Shown here piece after piece: positions 46,606-53,700 of a stretch of DNA of 64,000 nt. This stretch comes from Gammaproteobacteria bacterium. GTDB lineage: Bacteria; Pseudomonadota; Gammaproteobacteria; Burkholderiales; Burkholderiaceae_B. The first letter of the stretch is position 1. Every line of letters starts with the position of its first letter. The stretch is taken from assembly GCA_018815245.1 (NCBI GenBank), contig JAHIXK010000002.1, positions 62,001-126,000 of the forward strand, written 5' to 3'. The notes beneath the pieces were generated by a model, which was given only the letters and a program-made list of their open reading frames with translations, searched no databases and was not told the DNA's origin. The translations under genes were made by a program, and so were the position numbers.

Positions 46606-47619
46606 ATGAAAGCAAAAGGCAGTGAATGGCAAGCCCCCGAAGACGACAACCACAAACTGGCCAACCTGTGCGGCCCCGTGGATGGCAACCTGCGGCAAAT
46701 TGAAGCCGCCTTGCAAGTAAAAATTTCACGCCGCAACAACACACTGAGCGTGGCGGGCGACAAGGAAAATGCAAAACAGGCATTCATCCTGATCAATCAC
46801 TTTTTTGAAAAAAGCGACAAGCCCGTTACAGCCGATGAAATTCAACTGGCGCTGGTTGAACTGAAAAACACCAACACCGTGGCCAACCCCAGAAAAGAAA
46901 TTCCGACGATCACAGGGGCCGACGAGCCCGTGGTGCTGCGAACCAAAAAAGTTGACCTGCAACCACGCACCGAGCGTCAGAAGGATTACCTGAAATCGGT
47001 GATGGAACATGACCTGACTTTTGGCATTGGCCCTGCCGGTACCGGAAAAACCTATTTGGCCGTGGCATGCGCCGTGGACGCACTCGAACGCGACAGCGTG
47101 AAACGCATTATTCTGACCCGCCCGGCCGTAGAAGCGGGTGAACGTTTGGGATTTCTGCCAGGTGACCTGAGCCAGAAAGTAGACCCCTACCTGCGCCCCC
47201 TGTACGATGCTTTATACGACCTGGCTGGTTATGACCGTGTTCAGAAATGGTTCGAGCGCAATGTGATTGAAATTGCGCCGCTGGCCTACATGCGGGGCCG
47301 CACGCTAAGCCACGCCTTTGTAATTCTGGATGAAGCACAAAACACCACGCCCGAACAGATGAAAATGTTTCTGACCCGGATTGGTTTTGGCAGCAAGGCC
47401 GTGATTACCGGTGACGTAACCCAGATCGACCTGCCCCGCGGCCAGCAAAGCGGGCTGATACAAACCCAGCATGTGTTGCGCAACGTCAAAGGCATTGCAA
47501 TGACTTACTTTACCAGCGCAGACGTGGTTCGCCACCCCTTGGTGGCACGCATCGTTGAAGCGTACGAACGATTCAACAACCCCGAACGACCCAATGCACT
47601 GGACACCGATGAAGAATAA
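46606..47619 (+). CDS. ybeZ: PhoH family ATPase (YbeZ-like)
   Basis: PhoH-like ATPase of 337 residues. Walker A is FGIGPAGTGKTYLAVACAVDAL, followed by RIILTRPAVEAGERLGFLPGDLSQKVDPYLRPLYDAL and the Walker B-like HAFVILDEAQNTTPEQMKMFLTRIGFGSKAVITGD, all conserved in the family. The N-terminal portion (LCGPVDGNLRQIEAALQVKISRR) looks like a KH-like domain. It is thought to work with YbeY in rRNA or RNA metabolism. It overlaps ybeY by 11 bp. Confidence 0.95.
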   Translation: MKAKGSEWQAPEDDNHKLANLCGPVDGNLRQIEAALQVKISRRNNTLSVAGDKENAKQAFILINHFFEKSDKPVTADEIQLALVELKNTNTVANPRKEIPTITGADEPVVLRTKKVDLQPRTERQKDYLKSVMEHDLTFGIGPAGTGKTYLAVACAVDALERDSVKRIILTRPAVEAGERLGFLPGDLSQKVDPYLRPLYDALYDLAGYDRVQKWFERNVIEIAPLAYMRGRTLSHAFVILDEAQNTTPEQMKMFLTRIGFGSKAVITGDVTQIDLPRGQQSGLIQTQHVLRNVKGIAMTYFTSADVVRHPLVARIVEAYERFNNPERPNALDTDEE

Positions 47620-48106
47620 AGCAAGCACACCCGTCAGCGTGGCCATTCAGTGGGCCATGCACGCAGACCACCCGCCCTTCTCGGAAGTGGACAACAGCCG
47701 CATACGCCGTTGGGCCAAAGCCTGCTTCATGGACCGTGCTGAAGTGACCATTCGCTTCGTGGGTGAAGAAGAAGGCAGACAGCTCAACCGTGACTTCCGC
47801 AACAAAGACTACGCCACCAATGTGCTGACCTTCCCCATGGACATGCCCGACCTTGGGGCCGATTCTGGCCTGCCAGTGTTCATGGCCGATATCGTAATTT
47901 GCCCCGCCGTGGTTGAACGCGAAGCCGCCGAGCAGCACAAAGACACGGTTGAGCACTTGGCCCATCTGGTAATTCACGGTTGCCTGCACGCCCAAGGCTA
48001 TGTGCATGAAAGCGACAATCAGGCCGAATTGATGGAAAACCGTGAAATTGAAATATTAAAACGCTTCAAGATTTCAAACCCTTACGTTAACTCAAGCAAA
48101 AAATAG
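47609..48106 (+). CDS. ybeY: Endoribonuclease/rRNA maturation factor YbeY
   Basis: Zinc endoribonuclease of 165 residues acting in 16S rRNA 3'-end maturation and ribosome quality control. The metal-binding signature is HLVIHGCLHAQGYVHESD (HxxxHxxGYxH) near the C-terminus; the family pattern LNRDFRNKDYATNVLTFPM is also present. The ATG at 47609 overlaps the end of ybeZ. In enterobacteria ybeX (corC) and lnt follow; here they do not, and the tRNA-Lys gene and the accessory region come next. Confidence 0.96.
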   Translation: MKNKASTPVSVAIQWAMHADHPPFSEVDNSRIRRWAKACFMDRAEVTIRFVGEEEGRQLNRDFRNKDYATNVLTFPMDMPDLGADSGLPVFMADIVICPAVVEREAAEQHKDTVEHLAHLVIHGCLHAQGYVHESDNQAELMENREIEILKRFKISNPYVNSSKK

Positions 48107-48128
48107 TGACTTTTTGCGGAATCGGGGC

Positions 48129-48157
48129 TTGACCACTTTTGAAAACTTGGCCATAAT
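48129..48157 (+). promoter_or_regulatory. Sigma70-type promoter for tRNA-Lys
   Basis: TTGACC (48129-48134) and CATAAT (48152-48157) with a 17-bp spacer give a nearly consensus promoter about 42 bases before the tRNA. The position and spacing fit transcription of the tRNA gene starting near 48164. Confidence 0.75.
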
Positions 48158-48198
48158 CGCGGTCTTCGGTTGAGGGCGAAAGCCTGACAGCGAAATGT

Positions 48199-48274
48199 GG
48201 GTCGTTAGCTCAGCTGGTAGAGCAGAGGACTTTTAATCCTTTGGTCGTGAGTTCGAATCTCGCACGACCCACCA
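48199..48274 (+). tRNA. tRNA-Lys (anticodon TTT)
   Basis: 76-base tRNA gene. The acceptor arms GGGTCGT and ACGACCC pair, the D-arm contains AGCTCAGCTGGTAGAGC, the anticodon loop CTTTTAA gives UUU, and TTCGAAT is the T-loop. CCA is encoded at 48272-48274. A hairpin terminator begins 8 bases after it. It is the left border of the accessory region. Confidence 0.98.
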
Positions 48275-48276
48275 AA

Positions 48277-48358
48277 AATTCAAGGACTTAGATGCGCAAG
48301 CGTCTAGGTCCTTTTTCATTTCTGGCGATCTGGTACCAAACTGGTACCCAAGTACATT
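48277..48358 (+). repeat. Direct repeat copy 1 (82 bp), left part of an interrupted unit
   Basis: 82 bases starting 3 bases after the tRNA CCA. It is 94% identical (5 differences) to copy 2 at 51453-51534. It contains the tRNA terminator hairpin and the dyad GGTACC-AAACT-GGTACC (48333-48350 region). It is cut at 48358 by the IS element, after which CATTCAATC continues at 49572. Confidence 0.85.
48282..48318 (+). terminator. tRNA-Lys terminator with GNRA tetraloop
   Basis: AAGGACTTAGATGC and GCGTCTAGGTCCTT pair over 14 positions (48282-48295 with 48300-48313) with a GCAA loop and TTTTT next. It lies inside repeat copy 1. The copy at 51459 keeps the same structure with loop GAAA. Confidence 0.85.
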
Positions 48359-48377
48359 TGACCTGCCCGGGAATTTC

Positions 48378-49244
48378 CTACCACTGAGAACTTAACTTTC
48401 TGGTCTCGGTTGATAAATCGTTTTGCAATCCTGCCACGAATTCATTCGGGGTCAGGTAGTTCAAACTGGAATGCGGTCGAACCGCATTGTAATGCTGCCT
48501 CCAGTCTTCAATAATTACTCGTGCTTCTAGTCGGTTTCGAAACCACTCCATCGACAGGCATTCATCCCTGAATTTTCCGTTGAAGCTTTCGTTGGTGCCG
48601 TTTTGCCATGGCTTGCCAGGATCAATCAACACACTTTCAAGTTTCTCTTGCACCGCCCATTCCAGGAGCTTGGTCGCCACGAATTCCGGGCCGTTGTCGC
48701 TCCTAAGGTATCTCGGTGCGCCCCGCACACTGATCAGCTTGCTCAGTACATCAATGACTCGTTTGGAACGAATACTGCCTGCTACATCAATTGCCAAGCA
48801 TTCCCGAGTGTATTCATCCACAACGGTCAAACATTTGATGGTTTGACCGTTAGCACAGGCATCGTACACAAAGTCATAGCTCCACACCGTGTTGCGTTGA
48901 TCTGGCATCTTGGGCCGCGGGGCAGCGCTTGCAATCGCTCTACGCAGCTTCTTCTTGGCAGGCACCTGCAAGCCTGCCTGACTCCAAAGCCTTGAACAAC
49001 GCTCTTTGCCAATCTGCAGGCCTTCTCTGGCCAAGAACACACGAATCCGACGTGATCCAAATCTTGGATATTGCCCTGACAAACGTTTCATCACGTCAAT
49101 CACAGGCAAGTCTCGACTGGGCATCTTGCGTTCGTAATACAGGCCTGATCGGGCCACTTGCATCAGCGTGCACGCACGTCTCTGACCCACACCACGACCG
49201 ATCGCGTAATGGGCCTGTTCCAAACGTGCTTGCACGCTCACCAC
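48378..49244 (-). CDS. IS3-family transposase OrfB (DDE integrase core)
   Basis: Catalytic part of the transposase, 288 residues. An N-terminal region MVSVQARLEQAHYAIGRGVGQRRACTLMQVARSGLYYERKMP precedes the retroviral integrase core: DDE candidates are D in WSYDFVYDAC, D in LRSDNGPEF and E in NGTNESFNGKFRDECL. It is expected to be made as an OrfAB fusion by a -1 frameshift at the slippery heptamer A AAA AAG (minus strand; plus 49244-49250), which overlaps the last codons of orfA. The listed start is a GTG in the overlap. Full length for the IS407 group. Confidence 0.94.
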   Translation of the reverse strand: MVSVQARLEQAHYAIGRGVGQRRACTLMQVARSGLYYERKMPSRDLPVIDVMKRLSGQYPRFGSRRIRVFLAREGLQIGKERCSRLWSQAGLQVPAKKKLRRAIASAAPRPKMPDQRNTVWSYDFVYDACANGQTIKCLTVVDEYTRECLAIDVAGSIRSKRVIDVLSKLISVRGAPRYLRSDNGPEFVATKLLEWAVQEKLESVLIDPGKPWQNGTNESFNGKFRDECLSMEWFRNRLEARVIIEDWRQHYNAVRPHSSLNYLTPNEFVAGLQNDLSTETRKLSSQW

Positions 49245-49501
49245 TTTTTTCTGTTGATTTCCTTCATCACCTCGATTTCAAGGTCGCGGTCCACCAACAA
49301 TTTGCGCAGCCGGACATTCTCGGCCTCAAGCGTTTTTAGGCGTCGAACCTCATCGGTTTCCAGATCGCCAAATTTCTTGCGCCATGCATAAATGGTCGGT
49401 TCGCTCACACCGTGGCGTTTGGCAACCTCTACAACCGTGTCTTTGTCTGTTTCTCTCAGGATTCGAACAATCTGCTCATCGCTGAATCGGGCTCGTTTCA
49501 T
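49238..49501 (-). CDS. IS3-family transposase OrfA (helix-turn-helix)
   Basis: Regulatory/DNA-binding part of the transposase, 87 residues. The N-terminal helix-turn-helix RARFSDEQIVRILRETDKDTVVEVAKRHGVSEPTIYAWRKKFG is typical of IS3 OrfA, and a leucine-zipper-like helix LKTLEAENVRLRKLLVDRDLEIEVMKEINRK follows. It ends at TGA just after the A AAA AAG heptamer, and orfB continues in the -1 frame. OrfA alone usually represses transposition. Confidence 0.94.
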   Translation of the reverse strand: MKRARFSDEQIVRILRETDKDTVVEVAKRHGVSEPTIYAWRKKFGDLETDEVRRLKTLEAENVRLRKLLVDRDLEIEVMKEINRKKW

Positions 49502-49571
49502 TTCGTCTCTCGCTGCGTTGAGAGACCATTGTAGTTAAGTCACGCTGGATCGAAAAATCCGGGGCAGGTCA

Positions 49572-49590
49572 CATTCAATCCCGCCAACGT
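49572..49590 (+). repeat. Direct repeat copy 1, right part after the IS
   Basis: CATTCAATCCCGCC directly after the IS continues the interrupted repeat unit. CATT is the target duplication; CAATCCCGCC compares with CAATTCGACC in copy 2 and CAATTCCGCT in copy 3. Confidence 0.65.
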
Positions 49591-49607
49591 TGTTAACTTA
49601 CACGCCA

Positions 49608-50930
49608 CTAGTCTTTGGATCGCAGCAATGGTGACCTTCCAATCACCTGTCGTTTTGGCTTCTTCACAGGCACGGGATCTGAGAATCGAGCGTTGGTAAT
49701 TACCGGCCCCACTGAAGGTAAACTCCACGTCCTCTGTAACCGCAAGCTGTTTATGCCATCATTCCAGGCCCATAACATCCGCTTTCCGATTTCTCTAAAA
49801 TGCGGGTACTCTTTTGTTGCCTGAACCACTTGAGGCGAAACGTCTACCACTGCCTGGCTTAGAACCTCAATTCGTTCCTTTATCGCTGCGGGCATCAATC
49901 CACAACGCGTTTGTAAAAACAGCGGCAATTCTTTACCTGGGTTCCAGGTTTTTCTGCCGGCCAATGGCAATCCCGGAGGATTGTTCAAGTAATCGTCGTA
50001 AACCGTTATTGTCAGCATGTCGTAGATTGGGGCAAGTCGAATGTCTTCGTAGCTCGAGTACAGCAAAGCCAGGTTCTTGCTGTGGCAATCCGCATTTCGT
50101 AACAAATAAGTCAAAAGCAATAAATCCGCCAGATCCCTGAGTGCCTTGTTTCTCTGGGCGGGCAAAGTGATGACATCTTTGATTCGGCTCGCTACCTGTT
50201 CCCAAGTCGTTTCGTACTTCTGTTCTGGCCTCAACGCAAGCAAACTACAAAGGTCTTCCATGCCCAGCCGTTGACCTGATTGCTTGTCCCAATCGAATCG
50301 GGTAACTATTAGCGCCTGCCCGTCATCTGAGACCTGTGTTTCAGCGACATTTAGTTTCGCTTTGTGGGCCACCTGCATACAGAGATGTTCGTTTAGGGCA
50401 ATTCCTGGCAGCTTGTCGGTGGTGCCTTTTATGATGTACCTGTCTGTGGTCAATGTACCTTTTTTGTGCGTTCCAATTTCATTGGTCAGGAACTTGGGTA
50501 CAACCCCGGACACGCCGGACGCTGCAAATTTTCTCACTAGATTTACAAAGGCTTGTTCTGAATTATCACCTTTCAATATTTCAGTGAGTTCAAAAGCTAC
50601 GGGAGGTGATGTTGGGTCTGCGCCAACAGGGGCAACTTTTACCCGCCCTATGGAATTTCGCCCGACAACAGACAATAAATTCAGGGGTGACGCCCCAACA
50701 TGTGGGCCAAGCTCTTCTTGCAAAATAGAAAGTAAAAAACCTTCGGGAAGATTCATCCTGAAAACAGGATGCAGCTCGGGGTAGGCATAAGATTCGGTTT
50801 GTACCGGCATGAGTAAAGAAACAAACTGGTCTGGTCGCACCCCATCGTGATAAGTCATCACATGCTTAAATGAGTCCGGGCTATCCAAAGTGGCCACCGG
50901 AGCATCGTTAACAAATATGTGTAGTTTCAA
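49608..50930 (-). CDS. hipA: HipA-type serine/threonine kinase toxin (module 1)
   Basis: Toxin of 440 residues, the same length as E. coli HipA. Visible motifs: the N-terminal LKLHIFVNDAPVATLDS, GRNSIGRVKV, the Gly-rich loop SGVSGVVPKFL, a probable nucleotide lysine in DRYIIKG, the catalytic segment RNADCHSKNLALL and the LAPIYDM (DFG-like) site. HipA kinases phosphorylate a tRNA synthetase or similar target; the target here is unknown. TTG at 50930 (GGAG 10 bases upstream) is preferred; ATG 50966 is possible. The hipB gene lies 68 bases upstream. It is unrelated at the surface to the HipA of module 2. Confidence 0.88.
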   Translation of the reverse strand: MKLHIFVNDAPVATLDSPDSFKHVMTYHDGVRPDQFVSLLMPVQTESYAYPELHPVFRMNLPEGFLLSILQEELGPHVGASPLNLLSVVGRNSIGRVKVAPVGADPTSPPVAFELTEILKGDNSEQAFVNLVRKFAASGVSGVVPKFLTNEIGTHKKGTLTTDRYIIKGTTDKLPGIALNEHLCMQVAHKAKLNVAETQVSDDGQALIVTRFDWDKQSGQRLGMEDLCSLLALRPEQKYETTWEQVASRIKDVITLPAQRNKALRDLADLLLLTYLLRNADCHSKNLALLYSSYEDIRLAPIYDMLTITVYDDYLNNPPGLPLAGRKTWNPGKELPLFLQTRCGLMPAAIKERIEVLSQAVVDVSPQVVQATKEYPHFREIGKRMLWAWNDGINSLRLQRTWSLPSVGPVITNARFSDPVPVKKPKRQVIGRSPLLRSKD

Positions 50931-50998
50931 GGTTGCTTTTCTCCTGTAGCTGCTCAGCAACTTCATTGAGATCAAAAATCACACAGATCAACCTTTGA

Positions 50999-51262
50999 CT
51001 ATCTCTCTTGGTTCTGAGATTTTGCGGCCAATGCATCCTGTAGCGTAAAAACACGTTTTGTTGGAACAAAACTTATTTCATATCCCAGGACGGACAATAG
51101 CCTGAGCAACTTGGCTGAGCCGAACTCTGCGACTCCAGCCTTCTCAAACCGGGCCAGGGTTGACTGCCCCATTCCGGCCAAATCGGCCAGTTGCTTTTGG
51201 GTCATTTGCTGCTGAACGCGTAAGCGGGCAATTTCAGCGCCTAATTCATCAAACTCTTTCAT
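50999..51262 (-). CDS. hipB: HipB-type XRE antitoxin (module 1)
   Basis: Antitoxin of 87 residues. The XRE helix-turn-helix is EIARLRVQQQMTQKQLADLAGMGQSTLARFEKAGVAEFGSAKLLRLLSVLGYEISF, followed by a short C-terminal tail that should contact HipA. It lies upstream of hipA on the same strand, the usual order. Just upstream of its start codon is one arm of a perfect 18-bp inverted repeat (51264-51281), probably its operator. It would repress its own operon and block the toxin. Confidence 0.9.
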   Translation of the reverse strand: MKEFDELGAEIARLRVQQQMTQKQLADLAGMGQSTLARFEKAGVAEFGSAKLLRLLSVLGYEISFVPTKRVFTLQDALAAKSQNQER

Positions 51263-51263
51263 A

Positions 51264-51281
51264 TGCTGTATTTGCTATAAA
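51264..51281. promoter_or_regulatory. Proximal 18-bp arm, probable HipB operator (module 1)
   Basis: TGCTGTATTTGCTATAAA, the exact reverse complement of 51369-51386. It begins 2 bases from the hipB start codon (minus-strand gene), so HipB binding here would block transcription and initiation. Operators of HipB-like proteins often come in pairs. Confidence 0.55.
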
Positions 51282-51368
51282 TATTTAGCCTGATGGTAAA
51301 GAGTAATTTCAATAACTTCAAGATATATATATGTATAAGAATACAAGAGGCTTCAAGGTTCAAGTATT

Positions 51369-51386
51369 TTTATAGCAAATACAGCA
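51369..51386. promoter_or_regulatory. Distal 18-bp arm, probable HipB operator (module 1)
   Basis: TTTATAGCAAATACAGCA, the perfect inverted partner of 51264-51281, 87 bases apart. The promoter of hipBA module 1 should lie between or beside the arms. Confidence 0.55.
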
Positions 51387-51452
51387 CTTTTCAAAGATGT
51401 TGTTACCCAGAGGACGACCTTAAGTACACATATCACGCTGACATACGCGATC

Positions 51453-51540
51453 AATTCGAGGACTTAGATGCGAAAGCGTCTAGGTTCTTTTTCATTTCTG
51501 GCGATCTGGTATCAAACTGATACCCAAGTACATTCAATTC
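51453..51540 (+). repeat. Direct repeat copy 2 (88 bp) with terminator-like hairpin and dyad
   Basis: 94% identical over 82 bases to copy 1. The hairpin keeps its pairing (GNRA loop GAAA instead of GCAA, one C-to-T change becoming a G-U pair) and the dyad is GGTATC-AAACT-GATACC. The downstream part TACCCAAGTACATTCAATTC (51521-51540) is also shared with copy 3 (19 of 20). It separates the two hipBA modules. Confidence 0.85.
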
Positions 51541-51670
51541 GACCAAAAAATCAAAGCCAAAATACTCTCTGTTCAGTTTTGCCGGGCCACTTCTTTTGGC
51601 GATGGATCCAATTCTTAATCGAACGCTTTTTAGCCAATAAAATATATATTAATACGATATAAAAACTATT

Positions 51671-51685
51671 TTATTAGACTATAAG
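51671..51685 (+). repeat. 15-base box, first copy (hipB module 2 control region)
   Basis: TTATTAGACTATAAG; a second copy TTATTAGACTTTAAG lies at 51785-51799, just before the hipB ribosome-binding site. One difference in 15. Possible antitoxin-binding sites. Confidence 0.4.
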
Positions 51686-51745
51686 TAGAACAGAAGAGCA
51701 AATCCAGGTGCAAACAGCGGCATAGTTCGCTACAATAAGTATATA

Positions 51746-51799
51746 AGCTAATAAATTAGCTATTAAAACAATAATAAGCCTAATTTATTAGACTTTAAG
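51746..51799 (+). promoter_or_regulatory. Operator-like dyads in front of hipB (module 2)
   Basis: AGCTAAT-AA-ATTAGCT (51746-51761) and CTAAT-TT-ATTAG (51780-51791) are two related dyads with a 2-base centre. The second dyad overlaps the 15-base box at 51785-51799, which ends in the Shine-Dalgarno-like AAGG. Binding of the HTH antitoxin would mask the promoter and ribosome site. Confidence 0.5.
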
Positions 51800-51809
51800 G
51801 AACACGAAA

Positions 51810-52304
51810 ATGACCAAATCAATTGCCAAACTTTCTGCACAGGGGCACTCTCAACTGGAGCAGTTCGGTGCTCGGATCAAGGCCGCTCGCTTGCGACGCA
51901 ATCTGCCCCAGGCCTTGGTGGCCGAACGCGCTGGCGTGTCCATCATGACGTACCGCTCGGCAGAAGCCGGCGCACCCGGTTGCGCACTGGGTACGTATAT
52001 GGCCATTTTGGAAGTACTCGGTCTGTCAGCCGATTTGAACTTGGTGGCCAAAGAGGATCCCTTGGGGCGCAATTTGCAAGACAGTGCACTCAACGTTCGG
52101 GCAACCCCGCGTAGCCCTGCACGAATCCGCTCACGCGTGAACAAGGCGTTTTGGCCGGTATTTGAGGCACCCCACCCGTTCTTTGAGAACAACAAGTCAG
52201 AGATCACCAAATCTTCATTGAAGACCGAGAAGACAGTCAGCAATGCAGTGACCTTGGATGACTTGGTTTCTTTGTTGGTCAAACCCGCGCCCAAGAAGGA
52301 CTAA
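51810..52304 (+). CDS. hipB: HipB-type XRE antitoxin (module 2)
   Basis: Antitoxin-like protein of 164 residues with an XRE helix-turn-helix at about residues 15-75 (QLEQFGARIKAARLRRNLPQALVAERAGVSIMTYRSAEAGAPGCALGTYMAILEVLGLSADLNLV). It is longer than E. coli HipB, with a basic/acidic C-terminal extension (about 90 residues) of unknown role. It is followed by hipA after 5 bases. It has no detectable similarity by eye to HipB of module 1 beyond the fold. Confidence 0.85.
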   Translation: MTKSIAKLSAQGHSQLEQFGARIKAARLRRNLPQALVAERAGVSIMTYRSAEAGAPGCALGTYMAILEVLGLSADLNLVAKEDPLGRNLQDSALNVRATPRSPARIRSRVNKAFWPVFEAPHPFFENNKSEITKSSLKTEKTVSNAVTLDDLVSLLVKPAPKKD

Positions 52305-52309
52305 GCACC

Positions 52310-53689
52310 ATGCCTAAGGAAAAGGTTGAAACCCTGGAGGACAAGCAAAAGTTCGAGTTCTTTGACTTTGCCAAGGGCACGGTTGAGATCTACGCCGACT
52401 GGGCAGCACCTGAAAAGCCCCTGTTACTGGGCTATTTGAAGGCCTACAAAACAAGCAACAGCTGCTCGCATTCAGTGACTCTGGCGCAGGAAGGAATTGA
52501 TTTGCTGAACAACACAAGAGCGAACCTTGATCCCGAGATCAAAGCCATCGCCGGCGAACAGTTCTCGCTCAAACCCTTTTTCAATTGCATGGAAGACTCC
52601 AGCCCTGATCGATGGGGCAAAACGCTTATGCGCAGGTTCTATGAACGTCGTCAAAAGAACCAAGCGGAAGCTGAGTCAGCGATAGGCGCCGCCCGTAAAT
52701 CCAAACGAGGGGCTGTGGCCGTACATTTGAATGCCGTGCAGTACATGCTCGGTGTTCACGACCAGTTCCGCATGGGCGCGCTTCGGTACAAGATTCAAGG
52801 AAAGCCCGAGTTTCTGGATCATCACAATGATCAGAAGTGGGCCATTCCAGCCATGATGAACCTTCAAGAGTTGGCCAACGCCGCGGCCAGAATCGAGGAC
52901 GAAACCCTCGACATCACCGATGAGGAATACGAGTACCTTCGCATGCTGCTGGCACCAGGCGGGTCTCTAGGTGGAGCACGACCCAAGGCCAGCGTGGTGA
53001 ATACAAACGGGCAACTCTGCATTGCCAAATTCCCAAGCAACAAAGACGAAGTGGACAAGGCAGCCTGGGAGTCCGTTGCTGCGGCGCTGGCCAAAGGCTG
53101 TGGCATCACCACACCAAACAACAAGATCATGAAGCTCAACCACAAGCACCACACCTTTGTCAGTGAGCGTTTTGATCGCATCGGAGTCGATCAACGGATT
53201 CACTTTGCCTCGGCCATGTGCTTGTCTGGACTCACAGACGGCCAGGCTAGTCATGACAACGGGATCTCATACAGTCGAGTGCTTGAGATTTTGCGCACCG
53301 GTGGAAGTCAAACACGAGTCGATGCTCGCGAGTTGTGGACTCGGATCGTTTTCAGCATCCTGATCAAGAACACGGATGACCACATGCGAAACCACGGTTT
53401 TATCTTGGTTCCAGGCAAAGGCTGGCGCTTAAGCCCTGCCTACGACATCAACCCCGAGCCAAAAGGATCAGGGCTAAGCTTGAACATTTCTGAACACGAC
53501 AACGCACTGGATTTGGACTTGGCTTTGTCTGTGTGCGGCAACTACTTTTGGAAGCTGGCCGATGCCAAGGACAAGATTTCGGAGATGAAAGGCATTGTCA
53601 GTCAATGGCGAACACTGGCCAAGGCTTTGCAACTGAATGGCCGAGAACAAGAATATATGGCTGCTGCTTTTGACTCGCAGGCGGACTGA
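52310..53689 (+). CDS. hipA: HipA-type serine/threonine kinase toxin (module 2)
   Basis: Second HipA family protein, 459 residues. Features are the N-terminal FDFAKGTVEIYADW and SSPDRWGKTLMRRF patterns, the Gly-rich loop APGGSLGGARPKASVV, the ATP-binding LCIAKFPSNKDEVDKAAWE region, KNTDDHMRNHGFIL (catalytic NxDDHxxNH) and LSPAYDINP (DFG-like). It fits the HipA domain toxin group that is not closely related to the E. coli type. It is 5 bases downstream of its antitoxin. A short copy of the flanking repeat lies just after its stop. Confidence 0.9.
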   Translation: MPKEKVETLEDKQKFEFFDFAKGTVEIYADWAAPEKPLLLGYLKAYKTSNSCSHSVTLAQEGIDLLNNTRANLDPEIKAIAGEQFSLKPFFNCMEDSSPDRWGKTLMRRFYERRQKNQAEAESAIGAARKSKRGAVAVHLNAVQYMLGVHDQFRMGALRYKIQGKPEFLDHHNDQKWAIPAMMNLQELANAAARIEDETLDITDEEYEYLRMLLAPGGSLGGARPKASVVNTNGQLCIAKFPSNKDEVDKAAWESVAAALAKGCGITTPNNKIMKLNHKHHTFVSERFDRIGVDQRIHFASAMCLSGLTDGQASHDNGISYSRVLEILRTGGSQTRVDARELWTRIVFSILIKNTDDHMRNHGFILVPGKGWRLSPAYDINPEPKGSGLSLNISEHDNALDLDLALSVCGNYFWKLADAKDKISEMKGIVSQWRTLAKALQLNGREQEYMAAAFDSQAD

Positions 53690-53700
53690 TTCACAATCTT

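Larger units (their letters stand above)
48359..49571 (-). mobile_element. IS3-family insertion sequence (IS407-like), 1213 bp
   Basis: Element carrying orfA and orfB on the minus strand. The ends match as inverted repeats: TGACCTGCCCGGGAATTTCC at 48359 and TGACCTGCCCCGGATTTTTC (reverse complement of the right end), 17 of 20 identical. CATT flanks it on both sides (48355-48358 and 49572-49575), giving a 4-bp target duplication, typical of the IS407 group of IS3. It is inserted inside repeat copy 1: removing the IS and one CATT gives a sequence matching the other copies. Transposase genes look intact. Confidence 0.92.
51263..51809. other. 547-bp AT-rich region between the two hipBA modules
   Basis: No gene is supported here. 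It holds the 18-bp inverted repeat pair (51264 and 51369), direct-repeat copy 2 with terminator and dyad (51453-51540), two direct copies of a 15-base box (51671, 51785), and the dyads in front of hipB of module 2. It is the divergent control region for both modules. It is markedly AT-richer than the flanking chromosome. Confidence 0.7.

Noticed and set aside
51293-51520. 75-codon plus-strand frame between the hipBA modules
   Set aside because: AT-rich, Phe/Tyr/Lys-rich random-looking translation that crosses the repeat hairpin; no ribosome site.
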